Assembly (NCBI GenBank): GCA_943842245.1
Contig: CALTAJ010000002.1
Location: forward strand, 397,596-461,595
DNA length: 64,000 nt
Reading direction: 5' to 3'
Origin: an uncultured Flavobacteriaceae bacterium
Lineage (GTDB): Bacteria; Bacteroidota; Bacteroidia; Flavobacteriales; Flavobacteriaceae
Numbering within the stretch: position 1 is the stretch's first letter; every line of letters begins with the position of its first letter. Below the pieces are notes generated by a model. The model was given only the letters and a program-made list of their open reading frames with translations, made no database searches and was not told the origin of the DNA. Shown here in pieces: positions 27,029 to 39,693 of this stretch. The position numbers and the translations under genes were made by a program.

Positions 27029-27913
27029 TTAAAGGGCGTATATAGAATCTTCTAAAATCCTTTCCATTTTTTCTATCAAATGAGTAGATGCACTTATTAG
27101 AGGCAAGCGAACTTGCTTTGAACATATATCAAGGCATTCCATTAATGCTTTTATTCCAACAGGATTACCCTCTTCAAAAAGAAGATTAATGAGGTCTAAT
27201 AATTGATAATGAAGTTCATATGCCTTATTTAAATCTCCTTTCTCAACAAAATGAATCATTTTATTAAGAGGAATGGGCAAGGCGTTTCCAAGAACTGATA
27301 TCGTTCCGACAGCTCCAGCTAGAAGCATAGGCAAAGTTAATGAATCGTCACCTGAGATTACTTGAATTTTATTTGAACAACGTTTAATTATCTCCTGAGC
27401 CTGAAGCATATCACCACTGGCGTCTTTAATACCAATGATATTTTCAAAATTTTTAGTAAGTCGAACAAATGTGGAAACATCAACTGAACTTCCGGTTCTT
27501 GATGGAACGTTATAGACAATAATCGGCAATGGGCTAGCCTTCGCTATTTCTGAGTAATGATGGTATATACCCTCTTGAGAAGGTTTGTTATAATAAGGAG
27601 AAACAGATAAAATAGCTCCGAAAGGTCTTAAATCAGTTTCTTTAATTTCATCTACTACTTTTGCTGTATTGTTGCCTCCAATTCCAACAACTAAGGGGAG
27701 TTTATTATTATTTACCTTCACAACTGTTTGTAAAACTGCTTTTTTTTCTTCATTAGAAAGGCAGACAACTTCACCAGTAGTACCCATAATTACTATATAA
27801 TCAACTCGCCCAGAAGTAATGTTTTCAACAATAGAAGGTATCGAATCAAAATCTACAGTCCCATTAGAATTAAATGGCGTTATCATCGCTACACCCAAAC
27901 CTTTTAAATTCAT
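27029..27913 (-). CDS. dapA: 4-hydroxy-tetrahydrodipicolinate synthase
   Basis: Condenses pyruvate with aspartate semialdehyde on the way to diaminopimelate and lysine. At 294 residues it shows MGTTGEVVCLS (pyruvate site), Tyr134 and Arg139 in VYNVPSRTG, and the Schiff-base Lys163 in IIGIKDASGD. It lies six bases after the DUF6913 gene. dapF is encoded near 37.3 kb. Confidence 0.97.
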   Translation of the reverse strand: MNLKGLGVAMITPFNSNGTVDFDSIPSIVENITSGRVDYIVIMGTTGEVVCLSNEEKKAVLQTVVKVNNNKLPLVVGIGGNNTAKVVDEIKETDLRPFGAILSVSPYYNKPSQEGIYHHYSEIAKASPLPIIVYNVPSRTGSSVDVSTFVRLTKNFENIIGIKDASGDMLQAQEIIKRCSNKIQVISGDDSLTLPMLLAGAVGTISVLGNALPIPLNKMIHFVEKGDLNKAYELHYQLLDLINLLFEEGNPVGIKALMECLDICSKQVRLPLISASTHLIEKMERILEDSIYAL

Positions 27914-27919
27914 TTTCGA

Positions 27920-28444
27920 TTACTTTAAAAAATTATTTAAATAATTTTTACTTTCATTTATAAATAAATCAGTTTCATCTGGAGTGATTCCCAAAATAAT
28001 ATCATTGATTTTGTGATTTGCTTTATAAAAACCAATACGCAGCTTAGATTTACAATTTAAACTAATCAATTCTGGAAAAATATCTTTTTCATTAAAATAA
28101 TTTACTAATAGATCAAATCTTTTTTCAAAAAAGGGAATCATTTCGTCAGGAAAATTTCCTGAAATTCCAAGTTGTTTTTTACAACAAAAAATCTGATTTT
28201 TAAAATCTGAGTTCACTTTTATTTTTTTTTTCTTACTATAAACCACAACTGTGATTTTATTTATTGAAATATTTAACTCATCAGAGAGATCCATAAAAAC
28301 TTTATTACTTACTACAAATTCCTGAGGAACAATTATAGCCATAGATTTAAAAGCTTTAATAGATTGTTTAGATTGGTTTTTAAGATTTTTGAATTTCTTT
28401 TTAAACCTATATCTCAATATAATATCAGTTATAAATTCAAACAT
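27920..28444 (-). CDS. DUF6913-family protein
   Basis: 174 residues, very basic N-terminus (RYRFKKKFKNLKNQSKQ), no signal peptide. The middle alternates strands and helices, with FCCKKQLGISGNFPD and a C-terminal FKANHKIN-type segment (read as FYKANHKINDIILGITPDET). I recognise it as the small family that precedes dapA in flavobacteria. Its function is unknown; the location six bases before dapA suggests a shared transcript. Confidence 0.75.
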   Translation of the reverse strand: MFEFITDIILRYRFKKKFKNLKNQSKQSIKAFKSMAIIVPQEFVVSNKVFMDLSDELNISINKITVVVYSKKKKIKVNSDFKNQIFCCKKQLGISGNFPDEMIPFFEKRFDLLVNYFNEKDIFPELISLNCKSKLRIGFYKANHKINDIILGITPDETDLFINESKNYLNNFLK

Positions 28445-28536
28445 TACAACTTTTAAAATTATATAAACTCATTAGAGAACCACAATAAACTAACATATGT
28501 ATCAATTTTTTTCAAAATGTTATAAATATAACAAAT

Positions 28537-31405
<2,869 letters not shown>

Positions 31406-31406
31406 T

Positions 31407-31436
31407 TTGTATTAAATTTACAATCTATTATATTTT
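31407..31436 (+). promoter_or_regulatory. Promoter of ribD
   Basis: TTG (31407-31409), 19 bases, then TATATTTT (31429-31436), one mismatch from TAnnTTTG. It sits in the 68-base divergent gap between prmC and ribD and reads toward ribD. Confidence 0.5.
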
Positions 31437-31473
31437 ACTTATCACAAGTCAGCAAATTAATATAAACTAAGAT

Positions 31474-32517
31474 TTGAACAATACTAAGGATCAACATTAC
31501 ATGCAGCGTTGTCTTGATTTAGCTCAAAAAGGGTTAGGTGAAACCTATCCTAACCCAATGGTTGGAGCTGTAATTGTCCATAAAAATCAGATTATTGGAG
31601 AGGGGTGGCATAAAAAGGCAGGGTTAGCTCATGCAGAGGTAAATGCCATTAATAGTGTATCTGATAAAGCGTTACTTTCAAAAAGTACGTTATATGTTAA
31701 TCTTGAACCTTGTTCTCACTTTGGAAAAACACCTCCTTGTATTCAAATTATAAAAAAATTCAAGATTCCTAGGATTATTATCGGATCGATTGATCCTAAT
31801 CCAAAAGTAGCAGGTAAAGGAATAACAGCCCTAAAGAATTTTGGTTGCAAAGTGATTCAAGGAGTATTAAAAAAAGAGACGGACTTTCTTAATCGACGTT
31901 TTTTTACTTTTCATCAAAAAAAACGCCCCTATATTATTTTAAAATGGGCACAAACTTCAGATCACTTTATCGCACCTTTTAATAGCCAAAATGAAAACGG
32001 GACTGTGTTTTGGATTACTAACAATCAATCACGCCAAATAGTTCATCAGTGGAGAGGTCAAGAAGCTGCAATCTTGGTAGGGGTTCAGACTATAATTGAA
32101 GATAACCCTAAATTAACCACTCGAAACTTCGAGGGTTCAGATCCACTTCGTTTGGTTTTGGATCCTCATAGTAGAATTCCAAAAGAAAGTAATATAAATA
32201 AGGATAAAAAACCTGCCTATTTTTTTAACAAAGTGAGTACATCTAAAAATATCAACCAAAAAAGATTTATAAAATTAGACCCTTTTAATCTTAATACTTT
32301 CCTAAATTACTGTTTTAAAAATCATATTCAATCGATTATTGTTGAGGGAGGAAAGAAAACATTGCAAAATTTCATTGATGCTAATCTTTGGGATGAATCA
32401 CGAATTTTTACTGCAAAAAAGAAGCTGAATAAAGGTGTAACATCGCCTAAGTTTGATTCAAAATCTCAGATCGTCAAAAACTTCGATGGAGATGAATTAA
32501 ATTTTTATTTTAATTGA
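31474..32517 (+). CDS. ribD: Bifunctional riboflavin deaminase/reductase RibD
   Basis: 347 residues. The N-terminal deaminase has zinc ligands His53 (HAE), Cys80 and Cys89 (LEPCSHFGKTPPC), and TYPNPMVGAVIV. The C-terminal reductase domain starts near 150 (RPYIILKWAQTSDHFIA) and has AAILVGVQTIIEDNPKLT and IVEGGKKTLQNFI. The start is TTG at 31474, chosen because it keeps the conserved upstream HYMQRCLDLA context; an ATG at 31501 would remove part of it. The 3' end overlaps the convergent thioesterase gene by eight bases. Confidence 0.95.
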   Translation: MNNTKDQHYMQRCLDLAQKGLGETYPNPMVGAVIVHKNQIIGEGWHKKAGLAHAEVNAINSVSDKALLSKSTLYVNLEPCSHFGKTPPCIQIIKKFKIPRIIIGSIDPNPKVAGKGITALKNFGCKVIQGVLKKETDFLNRRFFTFHQKKRPYIILKWAQTSDHFIAPFNSQNENGTVFWITNNQSRQIVHQWRGQEAAILVGVQTIIEDNPKLTTRNFEGSDPLRLVLDPHSRIPKESNINKDKKPAYFFNKVSTSKNINQKRFIKLDPFNLNTFLNYCFKNHIQSIIVEGGKKTLQNFIDANLWDESRIFTAKKKLNKGVTSPKFDSKSQIVKNFDGDELNFYFN

Positions 32518-32905
32518 ATTTGTCGAGTAGAAATTTTGGACAACGAACAGGTCGTTTTTTCATTGAAGATAAAAAAGCTAAAACAGTATTTCCAATACAA
32601 ATAATTTCATTTTTTTGATTGATTATTATGTAATCAAATTCAAGTGTTGCCTTTGGTTCTTTTTTTAAGGAAATCTTCACATTGAAATTATCTCCAAATA
32701 ATAAAGGAATTTTAAATTTTACCCTTGCACTTACAACTGGCATTAAAATCCCATCAAGTTCCATAGCTGCATAAGAAATACCTAAATCTAAAAGCCATTC
32801 TATTCGTGCTAACTCGAAGTATTTTAAATAATTGCTATGGTGAACAAAACCCATTTGATCAGTTTCTCCATAACGAACCGCTATAGTTTTAGTTTTATAA
32901 TACAC
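32510..32905 (-). CDS. Acyl-CoA thioesterase, YbgC/4HBT hotdog family
   Basis: 131 residues with the hotdog motif RYGETDQMGFVHHSNYLKYFELARIEWL read in parts (the aspartate after ET is the usual catalytic residue). It hydrolyses acyl-CoA thioesters; the substrate cannot be told. It is convergent with ribD. Start at 32905 is the only good ATG. Confidence 0.88.
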   Translation of the reverse strand: MYYKTKTIAVRYGETDQMGFVHHSNYLKYFELARIEWLLDLGISYAAMELDGILMPVVSARVKFKIPLLFGDNFNVKISLKKEPKATLEFDYIIINQKNEIICIGNTVLAFLSSMKKRPVRCPKFLLDKFN

Positions 32906-33099
32906 AATTTAAGAGATTAATATTTTTTAGAAATAAAGTAAATTACATTACAAAAAAAAGTGATTTAGAAGATCTAAAAAAAAAACTTAATATTCAATAG
33001 GCTTTTGATTTTTTTTTCTAGTTTTTTTAGTTAATATTTGTTTGTAGATATTAATTATCTTAATAAACCAAAAAAAAACAATTAAACATACTCAATTAA

Positions 33100-34527
33100 A
33101 TGTCTAGTAACGCTTCTTCGGTTTGGAATAATTGTTTGTCTTTTATAAAAGACAACATCCAACCTCAAGCTTACAAAACTTGGTTTCTTCCAATTAAACC
33201 CATTAAACTTTCTGAAAATATTTTGAGTATTGAAGTTCCTAGTAAATTTTTTTACGAGTGGCTCGAAGAGCATTATGTAAAGATTCTCAAAACAGCCTTA
33301 CAAAAAGAATTAGGCAATGATGCCCGTCTTGTATATTCAATTCGAATGGAAAATAGCTTTGGAAATAAAGCTGCTTTTACAGAGAATATCCCAAGTAATA
33401 ATCGAGAAGGAATTCGACCTCAAGAAGTTGATGCCCCTTTGAACTCTCAACCATCTGAGTTAAAAAATCCTTTCGTAATACCTGGAATTAAAAATTTACA
33501 AATTGAATCTCAGCTCAATCCTAGTTACAACTTTGAAAATTTTTTAGAAGGAGACTCCAATCGACTAGGTAGATCAGCCGCCCAAGCAGTTGCTGCAAAA
33601 CCAGGTGGAACTTCTTTCAACCCATTGTTAATTTTTGGAGGTGTTGGACTAGGAAAAACGCATCTTGCCCATGCAATTGGGGTTGAAATCAAAGATAAAT
33701 ACCAAGACAAAACAGTTTTATATATAGCCGCTGAAAAGTTTACACAACAATATATCGAAGCGGTAAAGAAAAACACAAGAAATGATTTCATTCACTTTTA
33801 CCAACTTTTAGATGTTCTGATTATTGATGATGTTCAATTTCTATCAGGAAAAACAGGAACTCAAGATGTTTTCTTCCATATTTTTAACCATTTGCACCAA
33901 AATGGGAAACAGGTGATTTTGACCTCTGATAAAGCTCCAGTTGATATGCAAGATATCGAACAACGCCTACTTTCAAGATTTAAATGGGGACTCTCTGCAG
34001 AATTACAGCTTCCAAATTACGAAACTAGGATTTCTATTTTAAAAAATAAGCTATACAGAGATGGGGTCAATATTCATGAAGATATTATTGAGTATGTAGC
34101 AAAAAATATTAAAACCAATATACGTGAATTAGAAGGTGCTATCATATCCTTAATTGCTCAATCCTCATTTAACAAAGCAGAAATAACTTTAGAGCTTGCC
34201 CAGGATGTTGTAATGAAGTTTGTTAAAAACACCAAACGAGAAGTATCGATCGATTACATTCAAAAAGTAGTATCGGATTATTTTCAAATGGATATCGAAA
34301 CTCTCCAGTCTAAAACTCGAAGAAGACATATCGTTCAAGCACGACAATTGGCTATGTATTTTGCAAAAAAGTTTACAAAAGCATCTCTAGCAAGTATCGG
34401 AAGTCAAATTGGTAAGCGTGACCACGCTACTGTTCTTCATGCCTGTAAAACTGTTGATAATTTGACCTTCACTGACAAACAGTTTAGAAAATATGTTGAA
34501 GATCTAAGTCAAAAACTAACTTTATAA
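33100..34527 (+). CDS. dnaA: Chromosomal replication initiator DnaA
   Basis: 475 residues. Domain I is at 1-~85, a variable linker follows, and the AAA+ domain has Walker A GGVGLGKT at 180-187 and Walker B VLIIDDVQFLSGK. The C-terminal DNA-binding domain contains SKTRRRHIVQARQLAMYFA and the signature GKRDHATVLHA. The 194-base upstream stretch (32906-33099) is extremely AT-rich, but I find no DnaA-box cluster, so it is not shown to be the origin. Confidence 0.97.
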   Translation: MSSNASSVWNNCLSFIKDNIQPQAYKTWFLPIKPIKLSENILSIEVPSKFFYEWLEEHYVKILKTALQKELGNDARLVYSIRMENSFGNKAAFTENIPSNNREGIRPQEVDAPLNSQPSELKNPFVIPGIKNLQIESQLNPSYNFENFLEGDSNRLGRSAAQAVAAKPGGTSFNPLLIFGGVGLGKTHLAHAIGVEIKDKYQDKTVLYIAAEKFTQQYIEAVKKNTRNDFIHFYQLLDVLIIDDVQFLSGKTGTQDVFFHIFNHLHQNGKQVILTSDKAPVDMQDIEQRLLSRFKWGLSAELQLPNYETRISILKNKLYRDGVNIHEDIIEYVAKNIKTNIRELEGAIISLIAQSSFNKAEITLELAQDVVMKFVKNTKREVSIDYIQKVVSDYFQMDIETLQSKTRRRHIVQARQLAMYFAKKFTKASLASIGSQIGKRDHATVLHACKTVDNLTFTDKQFRKYVEDLSQKLTL

Positions 34528-34540
34528 TTTTTTTTCAAAG

Positions 34541-34981
34541 ATGGCTACAAAAATACTCATGGTTTGCTTGGGTAACATTTGTCGTTCTCCATTGGCTCAA
34601 GGAATTTTAAAAAAAAAGGTGGGTAAATCAACTTTTGTTGACTCTGCTGGAACAGCAGCATATCATATTGGAAATCAACCTGATCCAAGAAGTATTAGCG
34701 TTGGAAAAAAAAATGGTATTGATATAAGTTACTTCAGAGCTAGAAAATTCACTAAAGAAGATTTCAGAAATTTTAATTATATCTATGTAATGGATAAATC
34801 AAATTACAATGATGTACTATCACTTGCTCAATTATCTGAAGATCATAAAAAGGTAAAACTAATTCTTGAATATGAACAAGAAGTCCCTGATCCTTATTAT
34901 GGAGATGTAGGAGGATTTGACAATTGCTATAATCTTCTGGATAAGGCTTGTGATCAAATTGTAAAGGAATTAAATCTGTGA
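34541..34981 (+). CDS. Low-molecular-weight protein-tyrosine phosphatase
   Basis: 146 residues. The P-loop VCLGNICRS puts the nucleophile at Cys9 and the phosphate-binding arginine at Arg15; the general acid is Asp117 in VPDPYYGD. It dephosphorylates tyrosine (or arginine) residues of proteins. It lies 13 bases after dnaA and its stop overlaps the GTG start of the next gene by four bases. Confidence 0.94.
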   Translation: MATKILMVCLGNICRSPLAQGILKKKVGKSTFVDSAGTAAYHIGNQPDPRSISVGKKNGIDISYFRARKFTKEDFRNFNYIYVMDKSNYNDVLSLAQLSEDHKKVKLILEYEQEVPDPYYGDVGGFDNCYNLLDKACDQIVKELNL

Positions 34982-35706
34982 AAATAAATGAAATACAAAA
35001 AGGAATATTATATATTATTCCTTCTCCTTTAGGAGACACTCCACCTTTGGAGGTTTTACCTATTTCAATTAAAACAGTAATAAATGAGCTAACCCATTTT
35101 ATTGTTGAAAATAAAAAAATGGGCCGCAGATTTATAAAAAAAATTATTCCAAGTAAAAATCAAGATGAACTTGTTCTTTTTCAATTAAATAAATACAGTA
35201 CTCAGGAGGAAATTAATACTTATCTTGATTGTTGCTCAAAGGGAATTTCTATTGGATTACTCTCAGATGTAGGCTGCCCAGGAATTGCAGATCCTGGAGC
35301 AGTAATTGTTTCTAAAGCACATAAAAATAAAATTAAGGTAAAGCCTCTTGTAGGGCCTTCATCAATAATTTTAGCGATGATGAGTTCTGGGATGAATGGT
35401 CAAAATTTTGCATTTAATGGTTATCTTCCAATAGATAAAAAAAATCGTTCTCAAGTATTATTAAAATTTCAACGCTTAGCTAAAAAAAACAATCAAGCGC
35501 AAATTTTCATTGAAACCCCATATAGAAATAATAATTTATTCATTGAAATGTTAAAAGTTCTAGAAAGTAGCACTCGAATTTGTGTAGCATGTGATCTTAG
35601 TATGAAATCTGAATTTATAAAAACGTTGTCTGTTTTAAAATGGAAAAAGAACAAACCTGATCTCAATAAACGTCCCTGTATTTTTATAATAGAGAGTTCT
35701 TATTAA
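34978..35706 (+). CDS. RsmI-like tetrapyrrole-methylase-family SAM methyltransferase
   Basis: 242 residues. The start is GTG within a GTGA overlap with the phosphatase stop. It has the family features LYIIPSPLGD at the N-terminus, LLSDVGCPGIADPGA (SAM site), VGPSSIILAMMSSGMNGQ and FIETPYRNN. These match RsmI, which 2'-O-methylates 16S rRNA C1402, but this Bacteroidetes subgroup is shorter than E. coli RsmI (286 residues) and lacks the C-terminal extension. rRNA methylation is likely but not proven. Confidence 0.85.
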   Translation: MKINEIQKGILYIIPSPLGDTPPLEVLPISIKTVINELTHFIVENKKMGRRFIKKIIPSKNQDELVLFQLNKYSTQEEINTYLDCCSKGISIGLLSDVGCPGIADPGAVIVSKAHKNKIKVKPLVGPSSIILAMMSSGMNGQNFAFNGYLPIDKKNRSQVLLKFQRLAKKNNQAQIFIETPYRNNNLFIEMLKVLESSTRICVACDLSMKSEFIKTLSVLKWKKNKPDLNKRPCIFIIESSY

Positions 35707-36746
35707 CGATAAATTTTTTGTTTTCTTAACCAGCGAGTATATACTTTTTTATTTTTATTATGCTCTTTAAGATTTTTAGCAAACAAATGATAACCTGGTT
35801 TTAAGGGAGAAGCAACAAAATAGAGATAATCATGTTCTTCTGAATTTAATACAGCATCAATCGCTGAAATGTCGGGCATAGTAATAGGGCCAGGTGGTAA
35901 ACCAGAGTAAAGATAAGTGTTAAAGAGTGATTTAAAACCTAAATCTTTATATAATACTCGTTTTATAATACGTCGAAAATCATTAGTTTCATTTTTTAAT
36001 GCAAAAATCACTGTTGGATCAGCTTGCAATTTCATCCCTATTTTTAACCGATTTAAATAGACACCAGCTATACGATTCTGCTCTTTTAATTGAACTGATT
36101 CTTTTTGAATAATAGAGGCCAAAATATAAACTTCTTTTTGATTTAATTTCAATGCTCTAGCTTTAGCGATTCTCTTTTCATTCCAAAACAAATCATGATA
36201 ATCAAGCATACGTTTTCTGAAATCTGCTGGAGTAATATCCCAAAAAACGTCATAAGAATTAGGGATATACATAGTAAGGATATTTTTTTTGTTAAATCCT
36301 TTGTCTGCTAAAAAAATGGAATCTTGAAAAGCTGTTAAAAGTTCTAAACTATCGGCTTCAATTTGAATTGATAAACGGCCTACAAGATCCTCTAAACGTT
36401 CTTGATTATTAAAAACAACTCTTGTAGCAAGCCTTTCTGATCTTAGGGTGTTAATAATCTGATTATTACCCATACCTTTCATAATACGATATTTACCAGG
36501 AAGAATTCTTTTGGTATATCCTTTTTTTTCTGCTGCTATATCAAAGTCAACAGTAGATTTGAGAAAAGAATTTAATTCTATTTTTAAAGAATCAATGGTA
36601 TCATCCCTGTCAATAAAAATGTAGGAATATTCGTTTTCAAAAGTTGTGTTACTCCAAAAAAAGATTTGGTAAAATCGAAGAACAAAAAATAATCCAATTC
36701 CTACTCCGAGTAAGCAGATAAATAAAATTATTTTTTTTCTGTTCAC
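35703..36746 (-). CDS. mltG: Endolytic murein transglycosylase MltG
   Basis: 347 residues. One N-terminal membrane anchor (about 6-24: ILFICLLGVGIGLFFVL) precedes a LysM-like part and the catalytic domain. The catalytic glutamate is Glu216 in ILASIIQKES, equivalent to Glu218 in E. coli; SGLPPGPITMPDISAI is the C-terminal marker. It cuts nascent glycan strands and so sets their length. The 5' end overlaps the acetyltransferase stop by four bases. Confidence 0.95.
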   Translation of the reverse strand: MNRKKIILFICLLGVGIGLFFVLRFYQIFFWSNTTFENEYSYIFIDRDDTIDSLKIELNSFLKSTVDFDIAAEKKGYTKRILPGKYRIMKGMGNNQIINTLRSERLATRVVFNNQERLEDLVGRLSIQIEADSLELLTAFQDSIFLADKGFNKKNILTMYIPNSYDVFWDITPADFRKRMLDYHDLFWNEKRIAKARALKLNQKEVYILASIIQKESVQLKEQNRIAGVYLNRLKIGMKLQADPTVIFALKNETNDFRRIIKRVLYKDLGFKSLFNTYLYSGLPPGPITMPDISAIDAVLNSEEHDYLYFVASPLKPGYHLFAKNLKEHNKNKKVYTRWLRKQKIYR

Positions 36747-37258
36747 AAACTGTATATTTTTTGGTAAAGATATTCATCATGAAATTGGTCTTGATAAAAA
36801 TTCCAAGCTTTTTTTAAACCAACCTTTCTATACCCGCATGACTCAAAAGCTCGCATACTTTTTTTATTATCAGCCTCAATGTTTGCGAAAAGAGAATGAA
36901 TATTCAAATATTCTTTCGCATGAGATCCGATAAGTTTAATGGCAGTTCTTCCATAGCCTTTTCCTATGTATTCTTTTTTTAATATAATACCAACACCTGC
37001 TCTTCGATGTAAGGGTTCAAAATCAAAAAGGTCAATAAAACCTAACGCATTTAGCTTTGAATTTGTTATTACAAATCGTTTTTGCTTTACCTCAAAAATA
37101 TCTTGGTCTTGTTGATTAATAAACTTTTGAAGTAAATCACGTGAAAAGGGTTCTGTTCTATTTGAATATTTCCAGTAAGAAGAGTTATTTTCTATTTCCA
37201 ATAAGGTCTCGATATCTTTGGGCTCTAGAGCACGTAAAAAAACTCCTTTTAAACTCAT
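36743..37258 (-). CDS. GNAT-family N-acetyltransferase, RimJ/RimL-like
   Basis: 171 residues. FLRALEPKDIETLLEIEN begins the fold, and the acetyl-CoA loop is in GVGIILKKEYIGKGYGRTA, followed by NIEADNKKSMRAFESCGYRKVG, the typical late GNAT segment. The substrate is unknown. It overlaps dapF upstream and mltG downstream by four bases each, forming a dapF-GNAT-mltG transcript. Confidence 0.88.
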   Translation of the reverse strand: MSLKGVFLRALEPKDIETLLEIENNSSYWKYSNRTEPFSRDLLQKFINQQDQDIFEVKQKRFVITNSKLNALGFIDLFDFEPLHRRAGVGIILKKEYIGKGYGRTAIKLIGSHAKEYLNIHSLFANIEADNKKSMRAFESCGYRKVGLKKAWNFYQDQFHDEYLYQKIYSL

Positions 37259-38040
37259 AAATTAATAGTACCTGAGTAAACAAAAGTTGCTGGACCTTCC
37301 AAATAAATATTTTGATATCCTGTATTAATCTTGTCAAAACTTACCTTCAAATTTCCACCCAAGGCCTCTAATTGGACTTGAGTTATTCCTTCTGTTTCAC
37401 CAATATGATTCATAACTAATGCAGCCGCTACAGCTCCTGTTCCACAAGATAAAGTTTCAGCTTCAACGCCTCGTTCATAAGTGCGAATTAAAAAATGACT
37501 ATTATTCCTTTTTTCAATAAAATTAACATTAATACCATTCGGCATAAAGAAATCTGAGTAACGAATATCAGCACCTTCTTTTTTTATATTTATAGAAGAT
37601 ATGTCACCAAAAAGTTTGACATAATGAGGTGATCCTGTATTAACTAAGAAAGAATCTTTATGTTTTGTTATTGAAATTACATTTTGCATACGTAAACGCA
37701 CTTTATTATCAGAAAGTAATTTTGCTTCATGGAACCCGTCTATGGCTTTAAATTTAGCAGCAGTGTCAATCAACTTATATTTTTTGGCAAAAGCTACGCT
37801 ACAACGACCACCGTTTCCACAAAGAGAACTTAAGTTTCCATCTGAATTGAAATAAAGCATTTCAAAATCAGCATCTTGGGTCTCTTGAACTAAGATAATA
37901 CCATCAGCACCAATCCCAGTATATCGATTACATAAAAATTTTAGCTGCTCTTTATTAAGAATTGAATATTTTTTATTTCGATTATCTATTATGATGAAAT
38001 CGTTTCCAGTTCCCTGATATTTGTCAAATTTAATTTGCAT
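37255..38040 (-). CDS. dapF: Diaminopimelate epimerase
   Basis: Converts LL- to meso-diaminopimelate for peptidoglycan and lysine. 261 residues with the two catalytic cysteines Cys74 (SLCGNGGRC) and Cys199 (LSCGTGAVAAA), and KYQGTGNDFIIID at the N-terminus. A TATATTTA sequence six bases upstream of the ATG may be its -7 element. It heads a three-gene unit with the acetyltransferase and mltG. Confidence 0.96.
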   Translation of the reverse strand: MQIKFDKYQGTGNDFIIIDNRNKKYSILNKEQLKFLCNRYTGIGADGIILVQETQDADFEMLYFNSDGNLSSLCGNGGRCSVAFAKKYKLIDTAAKFKAIDGFHEAKLLSDNKVRLRMQNVISITKHKDSFLVNTGSPHYVKLFGDISSINIKKEGADIRYSDFFMPNGINVNFIEKRNNSHFLIRTYERGVEAETLSCGTGAVAAALVMNHIGETEGITQVQLEALGGNLKVSFDKINTGYQNIYLEGPATFVYSGTINL

Positions 38041-38112
38041 TGATGGTAAATATAATCAATTTTAAAGGTGTTAAAGAGGCGTTAAAGAAATTTCATTTTT
38101 AATAAAAAAACA

Positions 38113-38120
38113 TAATTTTG
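38113..38120 (+). promoter_or_regulatory. Candidate -7 element of htrA
   Basis: TAATTTTG fits TAnnTTTG; 19 bases upstream a TTT (38091-38093) replaces TTG. It lies 80 bases before the htrA ATG in the 160-base divergent region with dapF. Confidence 0.35.
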
Positions 38121-38200
38121 AAAAAAAATAAGTGTTATAAAATATGTTCTAAATTTTTAAACCTTAATTAAGAATGAAAGTTGCGTATTTTATCTGTTAA

Positions 38201-39613
38201 ATGAAAAATAAAAATATACATATGAAATCATTTTTTAAAACTTTTTCCATTGCAATATTAAGTGCTCTTTTTAGTCTTTTTATTTATGACCAATACTTCG
38301 TTAATACTAGTGAAGTTAGTCCTAAATATTATGAAAATCCAACATTAATACCAGCAAATTACACTGTAAATAATTCAAAAATAGCTGCTGAACGCACAGA
38401 CTTTACAAGCGCAGCGGAAAAAACAATAGATGCTGTTGTTCACATTAAAAACACTAGTAAATCAAACTCTAAACTTCCTTCCTTTTATCGATATTTTAAT
38501 CCAGATGATGAACTTCCTGAACGCGTAGGAACTGGATCAGGAGTTATTGTTTCTCCAAACGGGTATATAATCACAAATAATCATGTGATTGAAAATAATA
38601 ACGAAATAGAGATAACTACAAACAATAATAAAACCTATAAGGCTAATGTTATTGGTTCTGATCCCGATACAGACATTGCTGTATTGAAAATCAATTCTGG
38701 TGAGAAATTACCTTATATATATTTTGGAAACTCAGATACCACGAGAATTGGAGAATGGGTTCTAGCTGTTGGAAATCCTTTTAATTTAAATTCTACCGTG
38801 ACAGCAGGTATAATAAGTGCAAAATCTCGAGATCTCAATAAAAGTGATGGAGTCAACGAATCTTATATACAAACTGATGCTGCTGTTAATCGAGGCAATA
38901 GTGGTGGGGCTCTTGTCAATACAAGTGGAGAATTAATTGGAATAAATACCGCTATAACTTCTATTTCGGGAGGATTTGTAGGATACTCTTTTGCAGTTCC
39001 AAGTAATGTAGCACGAAAAATTTTTGAAGATATAATTGAATATGGAGATGTTCAACGCGGACTTCTAGGCGTAATTGGACAAGCATTAGATGCAAAATTT
39101 GCAAAGCGTTTTGAGGTAGAAGAAACAGAGGGTTTTTATATTACTGATTTAGAGGAAGGGTTAGGAGCTGACCTTGCTGGACTTCTTCCAAAAGATATTA
39201 TAAAAAGTGTAGATGGAATTATTATAAATAAATTTGCAGATCTTTCAGGCTACTTGTCTACCAAGAGACCAGGTGAAAAAGTTAGTATTATCTATAAACG
39301 TAATGGGGAGGACAAAAAAGTAGATGTTCGTCTTGAAAAGATTAATCGTTCTATTTTCTTTTACATGGAGGTTCGTGAGTTAACCCCGGAACAAATTGAT
39401 GAATACGGCATAGATGAAGGTTTATATATTTCTAACATGAATAATAGAAGACTTTATCAAAACGGAATCGATAATGGCCACATTATACTTGAGGTAAACG
39501 GTCAAAAAGTTAATAAACTTTCCGATCTTAAAGGTTTTCAGATGGGAAATTTAGAAAGTATTCTTTTTCTAAATCCTTCAGGTGAAAAAGAAAAAATAAT
39601 TTTACAATACTAA
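38201..39613 (+). CDS. htrA: DegP/HtrA-type periplasmic serine protease
   Basis: 470 residues. An N-terminal membrane segment (FFKTFSIAILSALFSLFIY) acts as signal or anchor. The catalytic triad is His128 (TNNHVI), Asp158 (DPDTDIAVLK) and Ser234 (RGNSGGALVN). A first PDZ domain follows (about 270-360) and a second degenerate PDZ domain ends the protein. It degrades or refolds misfolded envelope proteins. The start may instead be the ATG at 38222. Confidence 0.94.
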   Translation: MKNKNIHMKSFFKTFSIAILSALFSLFIYDQYFVNTSEVSPKYYENPTLIPANYTVNNSKIAAERTDFTSAAEKTIDAVVHIKNTSKSNSKLPSFYRYFNPDDELPERVGTGSGVIVSPNGYIITNNHVIENNNEIEITTNNNKTYKANVIGSDPDTDIAVLKINSGEKLPYIYFGNSDTTRIGEWVLAVGNPFNLNSTVTAGIISAKSRDLNKSDGVNESYIQTDAAVNRGNSGGALVNTSGELIGINTAITSISGGFVGYSFAVPSNVARKIFEDIIEYGDVQRGLLGVIGQALDAKFAKRFEVEETEGFYITDLEEGLGADLAGLLPKDIIKSVDGIIINKFADLSGYLSTKRPGEKVSIIYKRNGEDKKVDVRLEKINRSIFFYMEVRELTPEQIDEYGIDEGLYISNMNNRRLYQNGIDNGHIILEVNGQKVNKLSDLKGFQMGNLESILFLNPSGEKEKIILQY

Positions 39614-39632
39614 AAAAAATAAAAGCTTTGTC

Positions 39633-39669
39633 AATAAAGTCTCAGTACTACTGAGACTTTATTTATTTT
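39633..39669. terminator. Terminator after htrA
   Basis: A perfect 13-base stem (39633-39645 and 39651-39663, core AAGTCTCAG / CTGAGACTT) with a TACTA loop, followed by TATTTTTG on the plus strand. It lies 20 bases after the htrA stop and 25 before trmD, so it separates the two units. Confidence 0.85.
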
Positions 39670-39693
39670 TGTATGATACCGATCTAGCAAAAT

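Noticed and set aside
32906-33099. AT-rich region before dnaA as the replication origin
   Set aside because: No DnaA-box cluster is visible, and in Bacteroidetes dnaA is often not next to oriC.
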